Assembly (NCBI GenBank): GCA_032622095.1
Contig: CP136063.1
Coordinates: forward strand, 277,445,426-277,509,425
Origin: Siphonodentalium dalli
Taxonomy: Eukaryota; Mollusca; Scaphopoda; Gadilida; Siphonodentaliidae
Length of the DNA: 64,000 nt
Reading direction: 5' to 3'
Part shown: positions 52,375 to 62,960 of the stretch, piece after piece
Position numbering within the stretch: the first letter of the stretch is position 1
Layout of the letters: every line of letters starts with the position of its first letter
Translations under genes and position numbers: made by a program
The notes under the pieces: model-generated
What the model saw: only the letters and a program-made list of their open reading frames with translations
Told to the model about the DNA's origin: nothing
Databases searched by the model: none

Positions 52375-53733
52375 GAGCAAATTGGCTATGATGAAAAAGC
52401 AGTCGCAAGTGGTGTAGAATTAAGCAAACTCCCATCAGAAAAGATGGCTGGTCTTGATGACTATACTGCCCAGGTTGCCATGGATATTGATATCGATTTT
52501 CAAATTGGGATTGATGATGATGGAAAATCTCAGTTCAACGGAGATGTAAATGAGCTTGAATTAAATCTGAAATCTCTGGAACTCGACGAAGTCTCTGAAG
52601 AGGGGAATGTAAAATTAGTGAAAGGAAAAAAGAAAGGTTTGGATGCAAAGAAAAGAGATAAATTAGGAAAGAATCAGAAAGGCAGAAATGAGGATGATGA
52701 AGAGGAAAGGATGGAATCGGTTCCTAAAGGGAAAAACAAAGGTAAAGATGAGAAAGACGTGAAGAATAAAGATGTTTCAAAGTCAGTCAAAGGCAACAAA
52801 GATAAAGTGGAGCCAGACAGTGAGGAAGATGAGGAGATGGTAGAAGTGATACCAGAGGGTGAAAGTGAGGACGAAGAAGAGTTAGATGAGTATGAAGAAG
52901 TGTCCATCAAAGGAAAGAAAGGCAAAGTTGATGCGAAGGAAGGAAAGAGAAAGGGACGAGTGGAAGTATCTGAAGATGAGGATAATGAAGAGGAGGGAAG
53001 TATTGAAGAAAATAAAGGAAAGAAAAATAAGAAAGAAGATAAAAAGAAGAAAGGAAAAGGGAAGAATGAGGTTATAGAATCTGAAGATGACATAGTCGAT
53101 GAAAAGAAGGGAAAGAAAACTAAAAAAGATGAAAAGGATAAAAAGAAGAAAGGAAAAGGAAAGAATGAGATTATTGAGTCTGATGTAGAGGAGGAAGAAA
53201 ATAGTGAAGATAAGAAAGGAAAGAAAAATAAGAAAGACAAGAAGGATAAGAAGAAAAAAGGAAAGGATGAGATTGTGGGGTCTGAGGAAGAACCTCAAAA
53301 TAAATCAAAAGGGGAAAATAAAAAGAAAGACAACTCCAAAAAGGGCAAAGATAAAAAGGATAACGTTGAGGAAGTTGGTGTTGAGAGTGACGTAGATGCT
53401 AGTGTTAATGATGGGAGGGAGGTAACTCAGGTAGTCAATGAGGTAACGGAGGAGAAGGCTCCATCTAAAAAGAAAGGTGGGTTCTTCTCAAGGAAAAAGA
53501 AAGATAAGGACACTAAAAAGGAGGAGGCTGGTAAGAAGGAGGAGGCTGGTAAAAAAGAATCTGAAAAGGAGGAGGCTGGTAAGAAGGAATCTGAAAAAAC
53601 AATAGATGTAAAAACTGTGTCATCTAGTGATAGTAAGAAGGAACCACCTGAAGCAGTAAAGGAGGATGATGATAAAATAGATTCAGATAAAAAAGGAAAG
53701 AAAGAAAAGACTAAAAAAGGAAAAGGAAAATGA
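52375..53733 (+). CDS. putative terminal coding exon 5: Lys/Glu-rich tail
   Basis: Acceptor TTTTTTATTAG after a pyrimidine-rich tract puts the exon start at 52375 in phase 0; an in-frame TAG lies just before it and the frame runs 452 codons to TGA at 53731. The Met at 52444 (residue 24 of the exon) is probably internal, since EQIGYDEKAVASGVELSKLP precedes it in frame. Residues 24-80 are acidic and more complex (MDIDIDFQIGIDDDG near residue 36). The rest is Lys/Glu/Asp-rich with three copies of a KKGKK-N/T-KK...KKKKGKGKNEI-ES module around residues 212-305, a KKKGGFFSRKKKDK motif near 366-380 and KKEEAGKKESEKE repeats after it. Many Ser sites precede acidic runs. It suggests a disordered, perhaps nuclear or membrane-surface protein. 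No family is recognised and function is unknown. It is the longest non-repeat frame in the window. Confidence 0.75.
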   Translation, partial: EQIGYDEKAVASGVELSKLPSEKMAGLDDYTAQVAMDIDIDFQIGIDDDGKSQFNGDVNELELNLKSLELDEVSEEGNVKLVKGKKKGLDAKKRDKLGKNQKGRNEDDEEERMESVPKGKNKGKDEKDVKNKDVSKSVKGNKDKVEPDSEEDEEMVEVIPEGESEDEEELDEYEEVSIKGKKGKVDAKEGKRKGRVEVSEDEDNEEEGSIEENKGKKNKKEDKKKKGKGKNEVIESEDDIVDEKKGKKTKKDEKDKKKKGKGKNEIIESDVEEEENSEDKKGKKNKKDKKDKKKKGKDEIVGSEEEPQNKSKGENKKKDNSKKGKDKKDNVEEVGVESDVDASVNDGREVTQVVNEVTEEKAPSKKKGGFFSRKKKDKDTKKEEAGKKEEAGKKESEKEEAGKKESEKTIDVKTVSSSDSKKEPPEAVKEDDDKIDSDKKGKKEKTKKGKGK

Positions 53734-54160
53734 CCTTAAGTGAAATCCAAAACGTCTGCCTGTTTGGTGCTTATTCTAACCATCCACAATGTGGACACTA
53801 TTTGTTAACATCTGCTGTGTTATGCACTATACACATGAACTAATCAGGTCGGGATGGGCTTGATAAATTCAAGAGCTTCATAATTCACCTGTGTAATATA
53901 GGTTAATCATCATAGGTTAATCATCCGAAATGTTTGTGCCTCATTTTAATTCGCTGCTTCTTCTTATCTATGCTATTCACAGGGTTTGTGCACTGGCCTG
54001 GAATTCTTTCCATCTCTTGGAATACCATTAAGGATCCAATGATGACGGTTGATATGCAAATTGCAAGTCAGTTATTTTAAGCCAGTTTATCAGTCAACAA
54101 ATGCCATCATTCTTGTTTCACAGCCTTTGTGGCAGATTTAATGACTGATAAACCTGGATA
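53734..54160 (+). other. probable 3' untranslated region
   Basis: Follows the stop codon directly and has no recognised element. It contains a loose inverted pair (AAGCCAGTTTATCAGTC at about 54079, GACTGATAAACCTGGATAAA at 54141). No AATAAA lies here; the first one noticed is at 54509, beyond an H element, so the true 3' end is uncertain. Confidence 0.4.
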
Positions 54161-54164
54161 AACT

Positions 54165-54430
54165 GGCTTCTTTTTTATGTGTACCCATACCATAGTATGG
54201 TACACATAGTGTCGACGTCCGGATTGACCACTCGTCTGTCCGTCTGTCTGTCTGTCATACCGTCTGTCCGTCCATAGACACTATACGTGTAATGCGATAA
54301 CTCAAACATTTTCAATCCGATCAAAACTAAATTTTGTATATGGGTTTCTCAGCCCAAAATACAGATTGAGTTCGAATATGGGGTTGATTTGATTTATTTT
54401 AAAGGAGTTATGGCCCTTTTTTTTCTTTTT
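54165..54430 (+). repeat. family H-related element with TGTGTACC/GGTACACA head
   Basis: Head TGTGTACCCATACC-ATAGTATGGTACACA, then GTCTGTCCGTCTGTCTGTC, one module (TTTCAATCCGATC, CCCAAAATACAGATTGAG, GAGTTATGGCCCTTTTT). It passes into T- and A-rich DNA to 54600. 54601-54884 shows nothing. Confidence 0.75.
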
Positions 54431-54884
54431 TTAAATTTGATTTTTTTTAGATTTAACTTCTTTCTCAATTTAACAAAAACAAATATTAAATTTTTTTTAA
54501 ACTTTTATAATAAATAAACAAAAATTAAATAATTTTTTTTAAATAATAAAAAAAACATAATATTCCAATGTAATAAGCAAATAAATGGAGTTACTATGAT
54601 GTTTATCTCCTTAATTTCTTAACTATTTTGTCTTTAATTGCTATGGTGCTTCTCTCTGACTATCGATTGAGCTTAATTAGCTTTATCACTCTATAATATA
54701 TCTGTGTTGGAGTGACCTAATAGGTTGAAATCGAATGCTGCATCTGTGTTCCTATGGTGTTTATGTGAGCAAGGTGCCCAATAAGTGTGATTCCACTTGT
54801 GAACCTAATAGTAAGGTGTGAATTGTTGAAACTTTTGCACTCATGAAAAGGTTGGTGTAAGGATTTATAAAAATAGCTAATTGC

Positions 54885-55116
54885 TATCGCCAAGGTATGG
54901 GTTAAACATCTGCCGATCGTGATCGGCCTCTCGTTCAGTCCAAGTTTATATAACCCTTACATGACGGGAGCTACGCTGGTGCAGCATTAAAAATCTATGT
55001 GCGAGGCTCCTAATGGGAGACTCGCACACATAAGAGAATGTATTGGCACAGGATTTTTTAATGCATTGGCACAGGGTTTTCACAAAATTTCAAGAAGCTC
55101 CAGTCATAGAAGGATT
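54885..55116 (+). mobile_element. short dispersed repeat followed by family C MITE copy 6
   Basis: 54885-54936 matches 14850-14896 (GGGTTAAACATCTGCCGATC). From 54951 (ATAACCCTTACATGACGGGAG) a C element follows, with one class-2 hairpin, TTTAATGCATTGGCACAGGG and AAGCTCCAGTCATAGAAGG at the right. Confidence 0.75.
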
Positions 55117-55470
55117 AAAAATGAATGTCATCATTCAGTGTCTGCACTGCCACTTGCTAAATGTAACAATAATATTTGGAAAAATTTATTTTCATTTGGA
55201 AAAAAAATTGGCAAGTAAGTTCTCATTTCCCTAAGGAATTTAAAGTTATTCATTAAGAAACTGGTCAATCAATAACACCATGGTCACAAGAGCCCCCACA
55301 CTTTGCGGTTTATGCAGTCTGGTGGAAGTTATCACCTCTATCGATTCTTTGGTGTTATATATCATGCAGCCCTTTTACAGATACGTTGACAGGTTATTGG
55401 TGTATTATTGTATGACAACGGACTTGTTTTAAAGTTTTCCCATCTTTGATTTAATTATTGTCAAAGCATA

Positions 55471-56565
55471 AGAATCAGTCTAATTAAAACTAGACTATAT
55501 TTTCATTTTAATCAACTTAAGGTCAATGGACTACCATAGAATAACTTATTCCAATCGGGAAGAATTGCGCCACTGAAATCACTTGCTCATCACAGAATAC
55601 TCGACCAAGCAATAGCTTCCTGCAAAACCAATAATTATTCACCCTTTGTCACCACTTCACAAGCCCCACCCAATGTCGCTAAAAACAAGATATTCGGAAA
55701 ACGGAAGTGATAGAGAAATCGAGGCCATACGAATACAACATGGCTGAACTTTGAGAAATCAGAATTCTTGATGTTGCAATTAAAGGTACTCAATCCGATC
55801 AGAGGGTCCTATATTACTATTTCTTTGGCTTTGGGGGTAAAAAATAATTGATTCGAGTCGAGGAACCTACCAATCAACGCTCAGGGTGATCAGATATCGA
55901 TATTTGAAGTTTCATTATTTCTATTCTTTCTGTCCCAGAACACAGTCAAAATTGCGTTATTATTACCACTTGATTTTAGAGTTATCCATCCTTGTCTGTT
56001 TGAATAGTGTTTTGGTGTACACATCTCGAGCAGATTACAAAGTTAAGGGCAATTATTAGTACTCATCTCGAGAAAATAACAAATTTCAAAAATCAATATC
56101 TAATAACTCTGAGCTTTGTTTGATGGGTTCATCGACTCGAATCAAATATTTTTTACCCCCAAAGGCAAAGAAATAGTATTATAGGACCCTCTGATCGGAT
56201 TGTTGTTGTTGTTGGAATCTGTTGAGATGGGGACCCTCTGATCGGATTGAGTACCTTTAAGAATGTATTGCATAGAATAGGCATTGATTCAACGAAACCA
56301 GAAATGAGAAAATTCTATAAAGTATATTTATCCACAGAAAAGATGTTTTAGCTATTCTCCCTCTGGGTTACGGCCATTGTTATTATCATATGTGGGCATT
56401 GTCGCACGTCAATCAAAACAGGAAACAGTGCCCATTTCAAAATTGTCGCGAGCTGGGGATTCCCCGTTCATCTCTGAAATCAATTAAAGTACTGGAGTCT
56501 CGAGACTGAGTGTTGTCTGTAATGAAACCTTTGTCTAGTTTTAATTAGACTGCTTAAGATTCAGT
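55471..56565. mobile_element. large inverted-repeat-bounded segment containing MITE K
   Basis: AGTCTAATTAAAACTAGAC at 55477-55495 and its exact complement at 56533-56551 bound about 1.1 kb. Inside, 55780-56260 is a MITE with TTAAAGGTACTCAATCC and complement ends, arms of about 80 bp, and a short duplication at the right (CCCTCTGATCGGATT twice). No coding frame. Confidence 0.75.
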
Positions 56566-57658
56566 GTCCCATAGGCATCTTAATATGATCAACATCCGAT
56601 ATCATTTGGCAACTCCTTTGAACATTTGACACAGACGAATTTCATTTGGCAAAAGCAAATTTTGGGCTAGCGCAGACCCTGTCATCAGTTAATACTTATA
56701 TTTACAATCTTGAAATTTAATTAAAGATTTATATGTAAATGCCCGGGGTGGTTTGTAACCTTAAATTATGCCTAAAAATTCTCCCTTTCATGGTCAATAA
56801 GTGCATAATTTATATTTATGCTGTCTTTATGCGCCACAGAAAAACTTATTGAAGTTAATTGAAAATAGCACTTCCAAAAATAAAAAGGAGGCCTCTTTTC
56901 TTCCAGTTGTTTTTGCATGAAAATCGTGTGGACAATTATAAAATATAAAGTCTGTTTTTCAACACTATACTGACAAGTTCGGTCAGAAATATTCTGTGTA
57001 GGTATGTTTTTGTATCTCTTCCCAAATAACGTATACATATTTTGAAGGTAGAAATGAGCCGTGGAATTTTAATCAAAAGTTTCTACAAATATTGTTCAAC
57101 TATCACTCAGGTGGCCCCAGGTGCATGCTGTATTAGGCCAACATAAGTCATTCAACGTTGGCAAATATGGTTTGATTTCCCAATAGGCACAGATTTGTAA
57201 TGTGAATACAATGTGCAAAGGAAGGGTGATCTGATTCGAGTAAGTTTGTCAGTTGCTTTCAGATGTCTGTGGTTTCTATGTGCAGCGGAGTGATGAACAC
57301 TCTGAACGGTCTTTCCTCCACCCATAAAACAGTCAACATCATGATATTGCCTGGCTGCTAAAACGACAATAAACCCCAATAAACAAAACAAAACTAATTC
57401 TAAAACAAACCAAAAAAATTGCCAATATAATTTTCAGGCCAGCACAAACCCTACCCTGTACTTAGTATAGACTGGATTGAGATCAGTTAGCACAGAACTT
57501 TGTTATTATTATTAAAAAAAAATTTAAACAAAAAAGAGCTTTCAACTACATGTATATCCACATCTGTGCTGCGAAATATATTTCAGAGGATTAACTTCTG
57601 ATAAACAAATTTGTAAAGAGCCTCATGTTTGCAATTTTAAGAACAATTACCTGCAGTT
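56566..57658. other. no gene recognised
   Basis: Minus frames at 56772-57038 and 57152-57391 show no domain or splice context. AT-rich. Confidence 0.4.
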
Positions 57659-57875
57659 GGAGTAATGCCCTTAATAATCGACTCATAACCACAGCAGAAT
57701 TATGGGTAATTTTTTCTGGATTTAGTCGGAAATATGGCTTGTTGCCATTCATCGGAAAGCTCTCATTGAGAGCTTTCCGATGAATGGCAACAAGCCATAT
57801 TTCCGCCTAAATCCTGAAAAATAACCCATAATTCTGCTGTGGTTAAGGAGTCGATTATTTAGGGTTTTACTGTAC
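57659..57875. mobile_element. family F MITE, copy 9
   Basis: GGAGTAATGCCCTTAATAAT to AGGGTTTTACTGTA. Both arms present around AGCTCTCATTGAGAGCT. Ends degraded relative to TACAGTAATGC. Confidence 0.92.
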
Positions 57876-58538
57876 CAGTAATTCCGACCCTTCCTCTGTC
57901 CATATTTCATTGTTTTTCTGTATTGTGCCATCACATCACAAAAATTCTATTTTATATTTTTTTTTTTTAAATCTAATCACTGTCTTGTCACACAATGTTA
58001 ACTAGTCCTAGTCACTTTACTAACTATTCCTTTCTAGTCACCTTACTAACCATTTTATAGTTAGCTATGTCAAGCTTCCTCTATGTTTTACAATGTTTTG
58101 TTGAAAATGTTTTATTTACTTTCTAGCTGGATATATAATAAATTGATGCAAGTTTCTGTTATGATAACAATAGTATTATTTTTTTACACACCTGTACTGG
58201 AAAAAAGTCTCCATCCTCGGCCTGTTCCATGGAAAAATGTTAGCGACAGACCAATCATTATATCCATACATTACAAGATCACTAGATAAATTTAAAACAA
58301 AGATGAGAATATAAAGAAATCTTCAGATAACATGATGGGAGATGTTGCTAGACATGTAATAAACACATTTTATTGCACACCCATTCATTCATTTTTGGCA
58401 AATACACCAAAATATAGAAGATTTCAAAATATTCAATACAAATATTTGTATTGTCCTTGAACAATACCCATTAATTACGTCATGAATGTAATTGGTAACA
58501 TCAACTTTAATAGAAAATGTCTTCATTAAATGATGAGG
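57876..58538. other. no gene recognised
   Basis: AT-rich with short repeated CTAGTCAC-TTACTAAC blocks near 58000-58055. No gene supported. Confidence 0.45.
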
Positions 58539-58755
58539 TACAGTAATGCTCTAATTAATCGACCTCTTAACCACAGCAGAATTATGGGTAACTTTTCAGG
58601 ATTTAGTCGGAAATATGGCTTGTTGCCATTCATCGGAAAGCTCTCGGCGAGAGCTTTCCGATGAATGGCATCAAGCCATATTTCCGACTAAATCCTGAAA
58701 AGTTACCCATAATTCTGCTGTGTTTAAGGAGTCGATTAATTAGAGCATTACTGTA
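58539..58755. mobile_element. family F MITE, copy 10, near complete
   Basis: TACAGTAATGCTCTAATTAA to TTAGAGCATTACTGTA, with arms around GCTCTCGGCGAGAGC. Confidence 0.95.
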
Positions 58756-58788
58756 TTACCCTTTGATAAAAAGTTTCCATATAATTTC

Positions 58789-58956
58789 TTAACCCTTCCA
58801 TGACTGGAGTTTCCTGAATTTTTTTAGAAAACTTGTTGCCAATGCATTCTCTTTTATATAGGGAACCTCGCATATATATTAAAGACAATACATTGGCCTA
58901 ACAATATTTACCTTGACCTTGTAAGCCATTACACGATTAATTAGAGCATTACTGTA
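58789..58956 (+). mobile_element. family C MITE, copy 7, ending in a family F terminus
   Basis: TTAACCCTTCCATGACTGGAG, one reduced hairpin, TTTACCTTGACCTTGTAAGCC, then an abrupt change to CGATTAATTAGAGCATTACTGTA, which is F right-end sequence. Confidence 0.82.
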
Positions 58957-59987
58957 TAGTCTACATAAAGAACATGTTTGTTCAATTAAATAAAACAATA
59001 TCAACCTAAATTTCAGTATATTTCAAGCTACAATCTTCAGTGTATGCAATAAACATAGAACAACACAGTTGTAATGTTTTTGCATGCATTTGTCATGTCG
59101 CGCGGTAAATCTCGAACCTACTGTTATCGTTGTTTTACTATCGCATCACAACAAACTCGTGTAATAACGATTTTTTATTTATTATGGCTGATACACTGAT
59201 GTATGTACAGAATTCAAGGATCTACATTTGTATATTGAAGTTTAACTTCCCAGAGAAAATGATTCTCAAATCATTGTTATTGACTATAGACAGTTTTCCC
59301 CAACAGTATTATCTGAATAAGGCCAATATATAAATAAATTGATAGATTTACATCCAACTTTATTAGAAAAATGGGGCTGGAGGGTGAAATAAATTGAAAT
59401 GTAATTTTATGGTTAAGGCATGAGAAAAAAGTTTACATAAAAGATATCCAAATTACCCCAAAAAATAAAGTAGGGGACTAAAAATAGGGTTGGGATGGGA
59501 TGTAAATCAAACAATTGTTATATATTGGCCTTGAGATGGGGTCCCCCCCCCCCACAAAAATATCAGTATTATGTATTCCATATGAAATTCAACCCCCTGT
59601 AGGCCCAGTGACATGAAACTCTTGGCCTTTCATCAGGCCCTGTGCCATCTACAAAATACAATAAAATCCTGCAGGTTAATAGAAACTAATTCAACTGGAT
59701 TTCCTATCTCACAATGAGCTATTTAAATTATTGACTGGCCGCATTGCTGATCTTTCATGCTATTGTCGTGGGGGGTAACATATTAGCACCCTTCATTTGT
59801 CCAGCTCACATGGTTTCAGAAAGCTTTCAATATGTTCTAATCAAAGCATGATAAAATATTGATGACTACACGTCCATTGTTTCTAACAGTACCATGACAA
59901 CAACAGTTAGATTTTATACCTTGTTTGACCCCATGTGGTGAATGTATGAAGTGGCCTTTCAACATCAATGTAGTCTCAATCATTAAC
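58957..59987. other. no gene recognised
   Basis: AT-rich; a 67-codon frame at 59130 has no domain. Nothing supportable. Confidence 0.45.
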
Positions 59988-60067
59988 TATAGTGCAGGAT
60001 AGCGTCACTAAATTCACCCTCTGGGGACCTCATTCTGCAAATGTAAGACACACTATTTCCAGACTTG
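59988..60067 (+). mobile_element. family G fragment, right end only
   Basis: GTGCAGGATAGCGTCACTAA, CTCTGGGGACCTCATTCTGC and ACACACTATTTCCAGACTTG. Confidence 0.82.
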
Positions 60068-60159
60068 GTCCAGAAGGAATTATGGATAGAACATAGTGAC
60101 CTGCAAAATTTGTCTTCAATTCTCCACTTGTACATATATATATATCATAGATGCATTCT

Positions 60160-60503
60160 GCAGTATGGGTGAAGGGGTCACTCTCACCAAAAAATGTGTT
60201 GCAGGGTATACAGGTTTTTAAAATTTGCTGAAGGGTACACAGAGTTTGTGATTGGCACTAATGCAGTTACTTTAACTGTGTTCATTTCAGTTCATTTTAA
60301 TGTTCCTCGGAACATATACAATTATTCTACAACAGAAATCATGGCAGACATTAAAATTAAAAGTCATTTATAATGAGATTTCAAAACCTGTGTACCCTTC
60401 AGCACATATTCAAAACCTGTGTACCCTTCAGCGCATATTAAAAACCTGCACATACTCTTCAGCACTTTCTTTGGTGAGAGTGACCCCTTCAGCTGCAGTA
60501 TGC
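60160..60503. mobile_element. fold-back element with internal direct repeats
   Basis: Left arm GAAGGGGTCACTCTCACCAA, GCTGAAGGGTACACAG. Right arm (60380-60503) has the complement, with the CAAAACCTGTGTACCCTTCA block present two to three times. The middle (about 60256-60379) is unpaired. Confidence 0.8.
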
Positions 60504-61041
60504 ACACAATATGTGTCTGACTCTGTCTGACCTCAAAATATTGAGAAGAAACAAGTTTGAAGAGATAGATCTTTCTTGAGAAATATGAAGACATACAATT
60601 GGTATTCTGCACAATTATAGAAGAATTTAGTGGCAAATAAAGGTAATCGTATTGACTATAATATGCCTAGGGTCCTGCAAATGTATGCTTTTACTATTAA
60701 TTTTAATATTGAATTGAATAGTCACCCATCTTGAGACCACTTTGGAATTCAGTATGGCATCGGCAATCGGTAAGGCTCCACCATATAGTTTTCTGTATTA
60801 CCTCTGTTTAATAAATTCAATAATTATCATTCCGACTTTACTTGAATATATGCTTTGAATATAAATTGTTTTTGAATATTCCGTACATTTGCAGACCCCT
60901 GTAGATAAAATATGTTTCAGCATTGTGTTTCAGTCTTGACTACATGTGGAGATGATATGCCTTTGATATTCTTGAAAATTGTATGTATTTTATCATGAAT
61001 AATGCATGAAATATTAACCTTTGACCTCTATATATTCACAG
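60504..61041. other. no gene recognised
   Basis: AT-rich; ends in the acceptor of the micro-exon candidate. Confidence 0.4.
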
Positions 61042-61062
61042 GATGACCGTCGTGGTGGCCAG
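61042..61062 (+). CDS. candidate 21-bp micro-exon
   Basis: TATATTCACAG immediately before and CAG|GTAGGC immediately after frame GATGACCGTCGTGGTGGCCAG-size sequence of exactly seven codons (DDRRGGQ in phase 0). Both splice signals are good, but an exon this short can arise by chance. It could belong to an alternative 3' part of the upstream gene (phase-0 donors such as GAG|GTAACT at 53422 exist in exon 5) or to another gene. Confidence 0.3.
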
Positions 61063-61174
61063 GTAGGCACAGTATAATTCTCGTCACTATAGTCACAGTT
61101 TGCGGTGTTCCTTGCACTCTCCTCCCATACCATGCTATCCCAGCTCTCCTGTCTCCATCCATTCCAATTCTAAT

Positions 61175-61258
61175 ATCACCAGACCATATATCCAATGAAT
61201 TATTATATTAGGACATAATATCAGTCCTGAAATTATTGGAAATATGGTCTGGTGATAA
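61175..61258. mobile_element. small fold-back
   Basis: TATCACCAGACCATAT and complement at the ends, TCCAATGAATT / AATTATTGGA inside, centre GACATAATATC. Single copy in the window. Confidence 0.7.
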
Positions 61259-61662
61259 TAACATGTGGGGTTTACATGTATTATGATTATTTTTCAGAAT
61301 TTTCTTAGTCCGTTTTATTTTGGCATCATTAGTATCGACGAACACTTTTCTGGAAGTCTCTCATTGTCATTGTTTGGTTGCCATGTGCACTGCGAATTGT
61401 TTTGAGTTCGGTAGGGAGAATATAGAAATATATTTCTCTGGATAGTAAATTTTTGAACCAGAATAAATGATGAAATCATGGGATGATTAGCCTGCATACT
61501 GTTTTCAGTAAAATGCACAGATCCTGAATTTTCTTAAAATCTTAGAAACGGATAAAGTGTTTTTTTTATACTAATACTGCCTTTTATAATACTTGGTTTA
61601 ATAGTGAACCTGACCTACAATAAAACTAATACAGTGCACACTCTTTGCCATTGCTTTATTGA
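61259..61662. other. no gene recognised
   Basis: Nothing supportable. Confidence 0.45.
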
Positions 61663-62063
61663 TTAACCCTTTACCCAACAGAACGGCCCTGTGCCAATGC
61701 ATTCTCTTATATATGCGAGTCGACCATAGGTCGTCTCGCATATATAAGAGAATGTATTGGCTTAACACATTAAAAATTATAAAATTGTTAAAGAATGTAA
61801 GAAAAAATGGTAAAAAGTATTAAAAAAAAGTTTTTTTTTAGGCCAATGCATTCTCTTATATATGCGAGGCGACCTATGGTCGACTCGCATATATAAGAGA
61901 ATGCATTGGCACAGGGCATAACTGTAACTATCACAATGTGGTCAAGGAGCCGGTTCCAATGATATCCATATTTGTATGGTTCTATTGAGACAGACCGAAG
62001 ATATTTTAGGCTGTTGAAGCTTTATTTGGCCGGTTTTGGCCGTTTTGTTGGGTAAAGGGTTAA
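61663..62063 (+). mobile_element. family A MITE, copy 9, complete
   Basis: TTAA at both ends, both hairpins (left apex reads GTCGTCTCG with one change), full spacer and right part. Confidence 0.95.
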
Positions 62064-62841
62064 CTAGAGATTTATAATTCAGAAGTATGCCTTAATTATT
62101 TTTGGGCCAGTAGTTTGCCCATGCATTGTTTCATGTTATCGTAACATAAACAAGCTTAGCTTTAAACATTATGTCAATTCTTCGGAAAAAAAACTCCTAA
62201 ACCAAGTTATTATAAAAAGGCCTTTATTATAAAGGTATACATTGTATATTTCCTATTTTCTGGTGTCATTTGGTTCAATTTATAAACATCACGAGGGTTA
62301 ATTTAAGGGATTTTCTGACTTGTCATTAATTGGCCAACAGAAATTGAACTGTTTTTTAAGAGAATTCACTTTATTTTTGAGAAAGGACTTATCAATCAAT
62401 TCTAATTTCAGTAAAATTGGGAAAAATCATGTGGTATATGATATGGACAAATACATTTCATTTTGCCCGTATGATTTCCAAATTTGGTCAAATTGCCAAA
62501 TGACACCAGCAATTGTATGTAACAATATTTTCTCAGCATTGTGTTAACACCCTATTTTGCAGTAAGCTGCAAGTATTTAAACCCCCTAAGCTATGATTGT
62601 TTAACTTGTTATTTTGCAGTAATTTATAAGCTATGAGTGTTCAATGCTTTTTGATTTTGAGAACAGAACAGTTATTTAAAGGTGTGTTTACAAGGAATAC
62701 CATCTACCTCCGAGACTGAGGAGACAAAGTGAGAATGAAGCAGAACGATGCAAGATTTTATTTCTGATCAGTGCATCTGTGTTAACTAGTGCTTCATGGG
62801 AGTGATTTTATACAAACGATTTTTGGCACTTGTAAATTAAT
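62064..62841. other. no gene recognised; weak inverted repeat
   Basis: CTGGTGTCATTTGG at about 62261 and CCAAATGACACCAG at about 62496 are exact complements and may be the ends of a decayed element. A 75-codon frame at 62320 lies between them and has no domain. Confidence 0.4.
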
Positions 62842-62960
62842 ATAACCCTTTCATGATGGGAGCTGCGCTGCAGCATTGAAGACCCTGCGCCAGTGAATTC
62901 TCTTACATATGCCATTCTCCCACAGGGAGCCTCTCAAAAATAAGAGAACACACTGGAAGG
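62842..62960 (+). mobile_element. family C MITE, copy 8, fragment
   Basis: ATAACCCTTTCATGATGGGAG, GCTGCGCTGCAGCATTGAAG, then one decayed hairpin to CACACTGG. No right end. Confidence 0.75.

Noticed and set aside
52674-53298. Two minus-strand frames of 188 and 138 codons rich in Ser, Phe and Leu
   Set aside because: They are antisense to the Lys/Glu-rich exon (AAG/GAA codons read as CTT/TTC) and disappear outside it.
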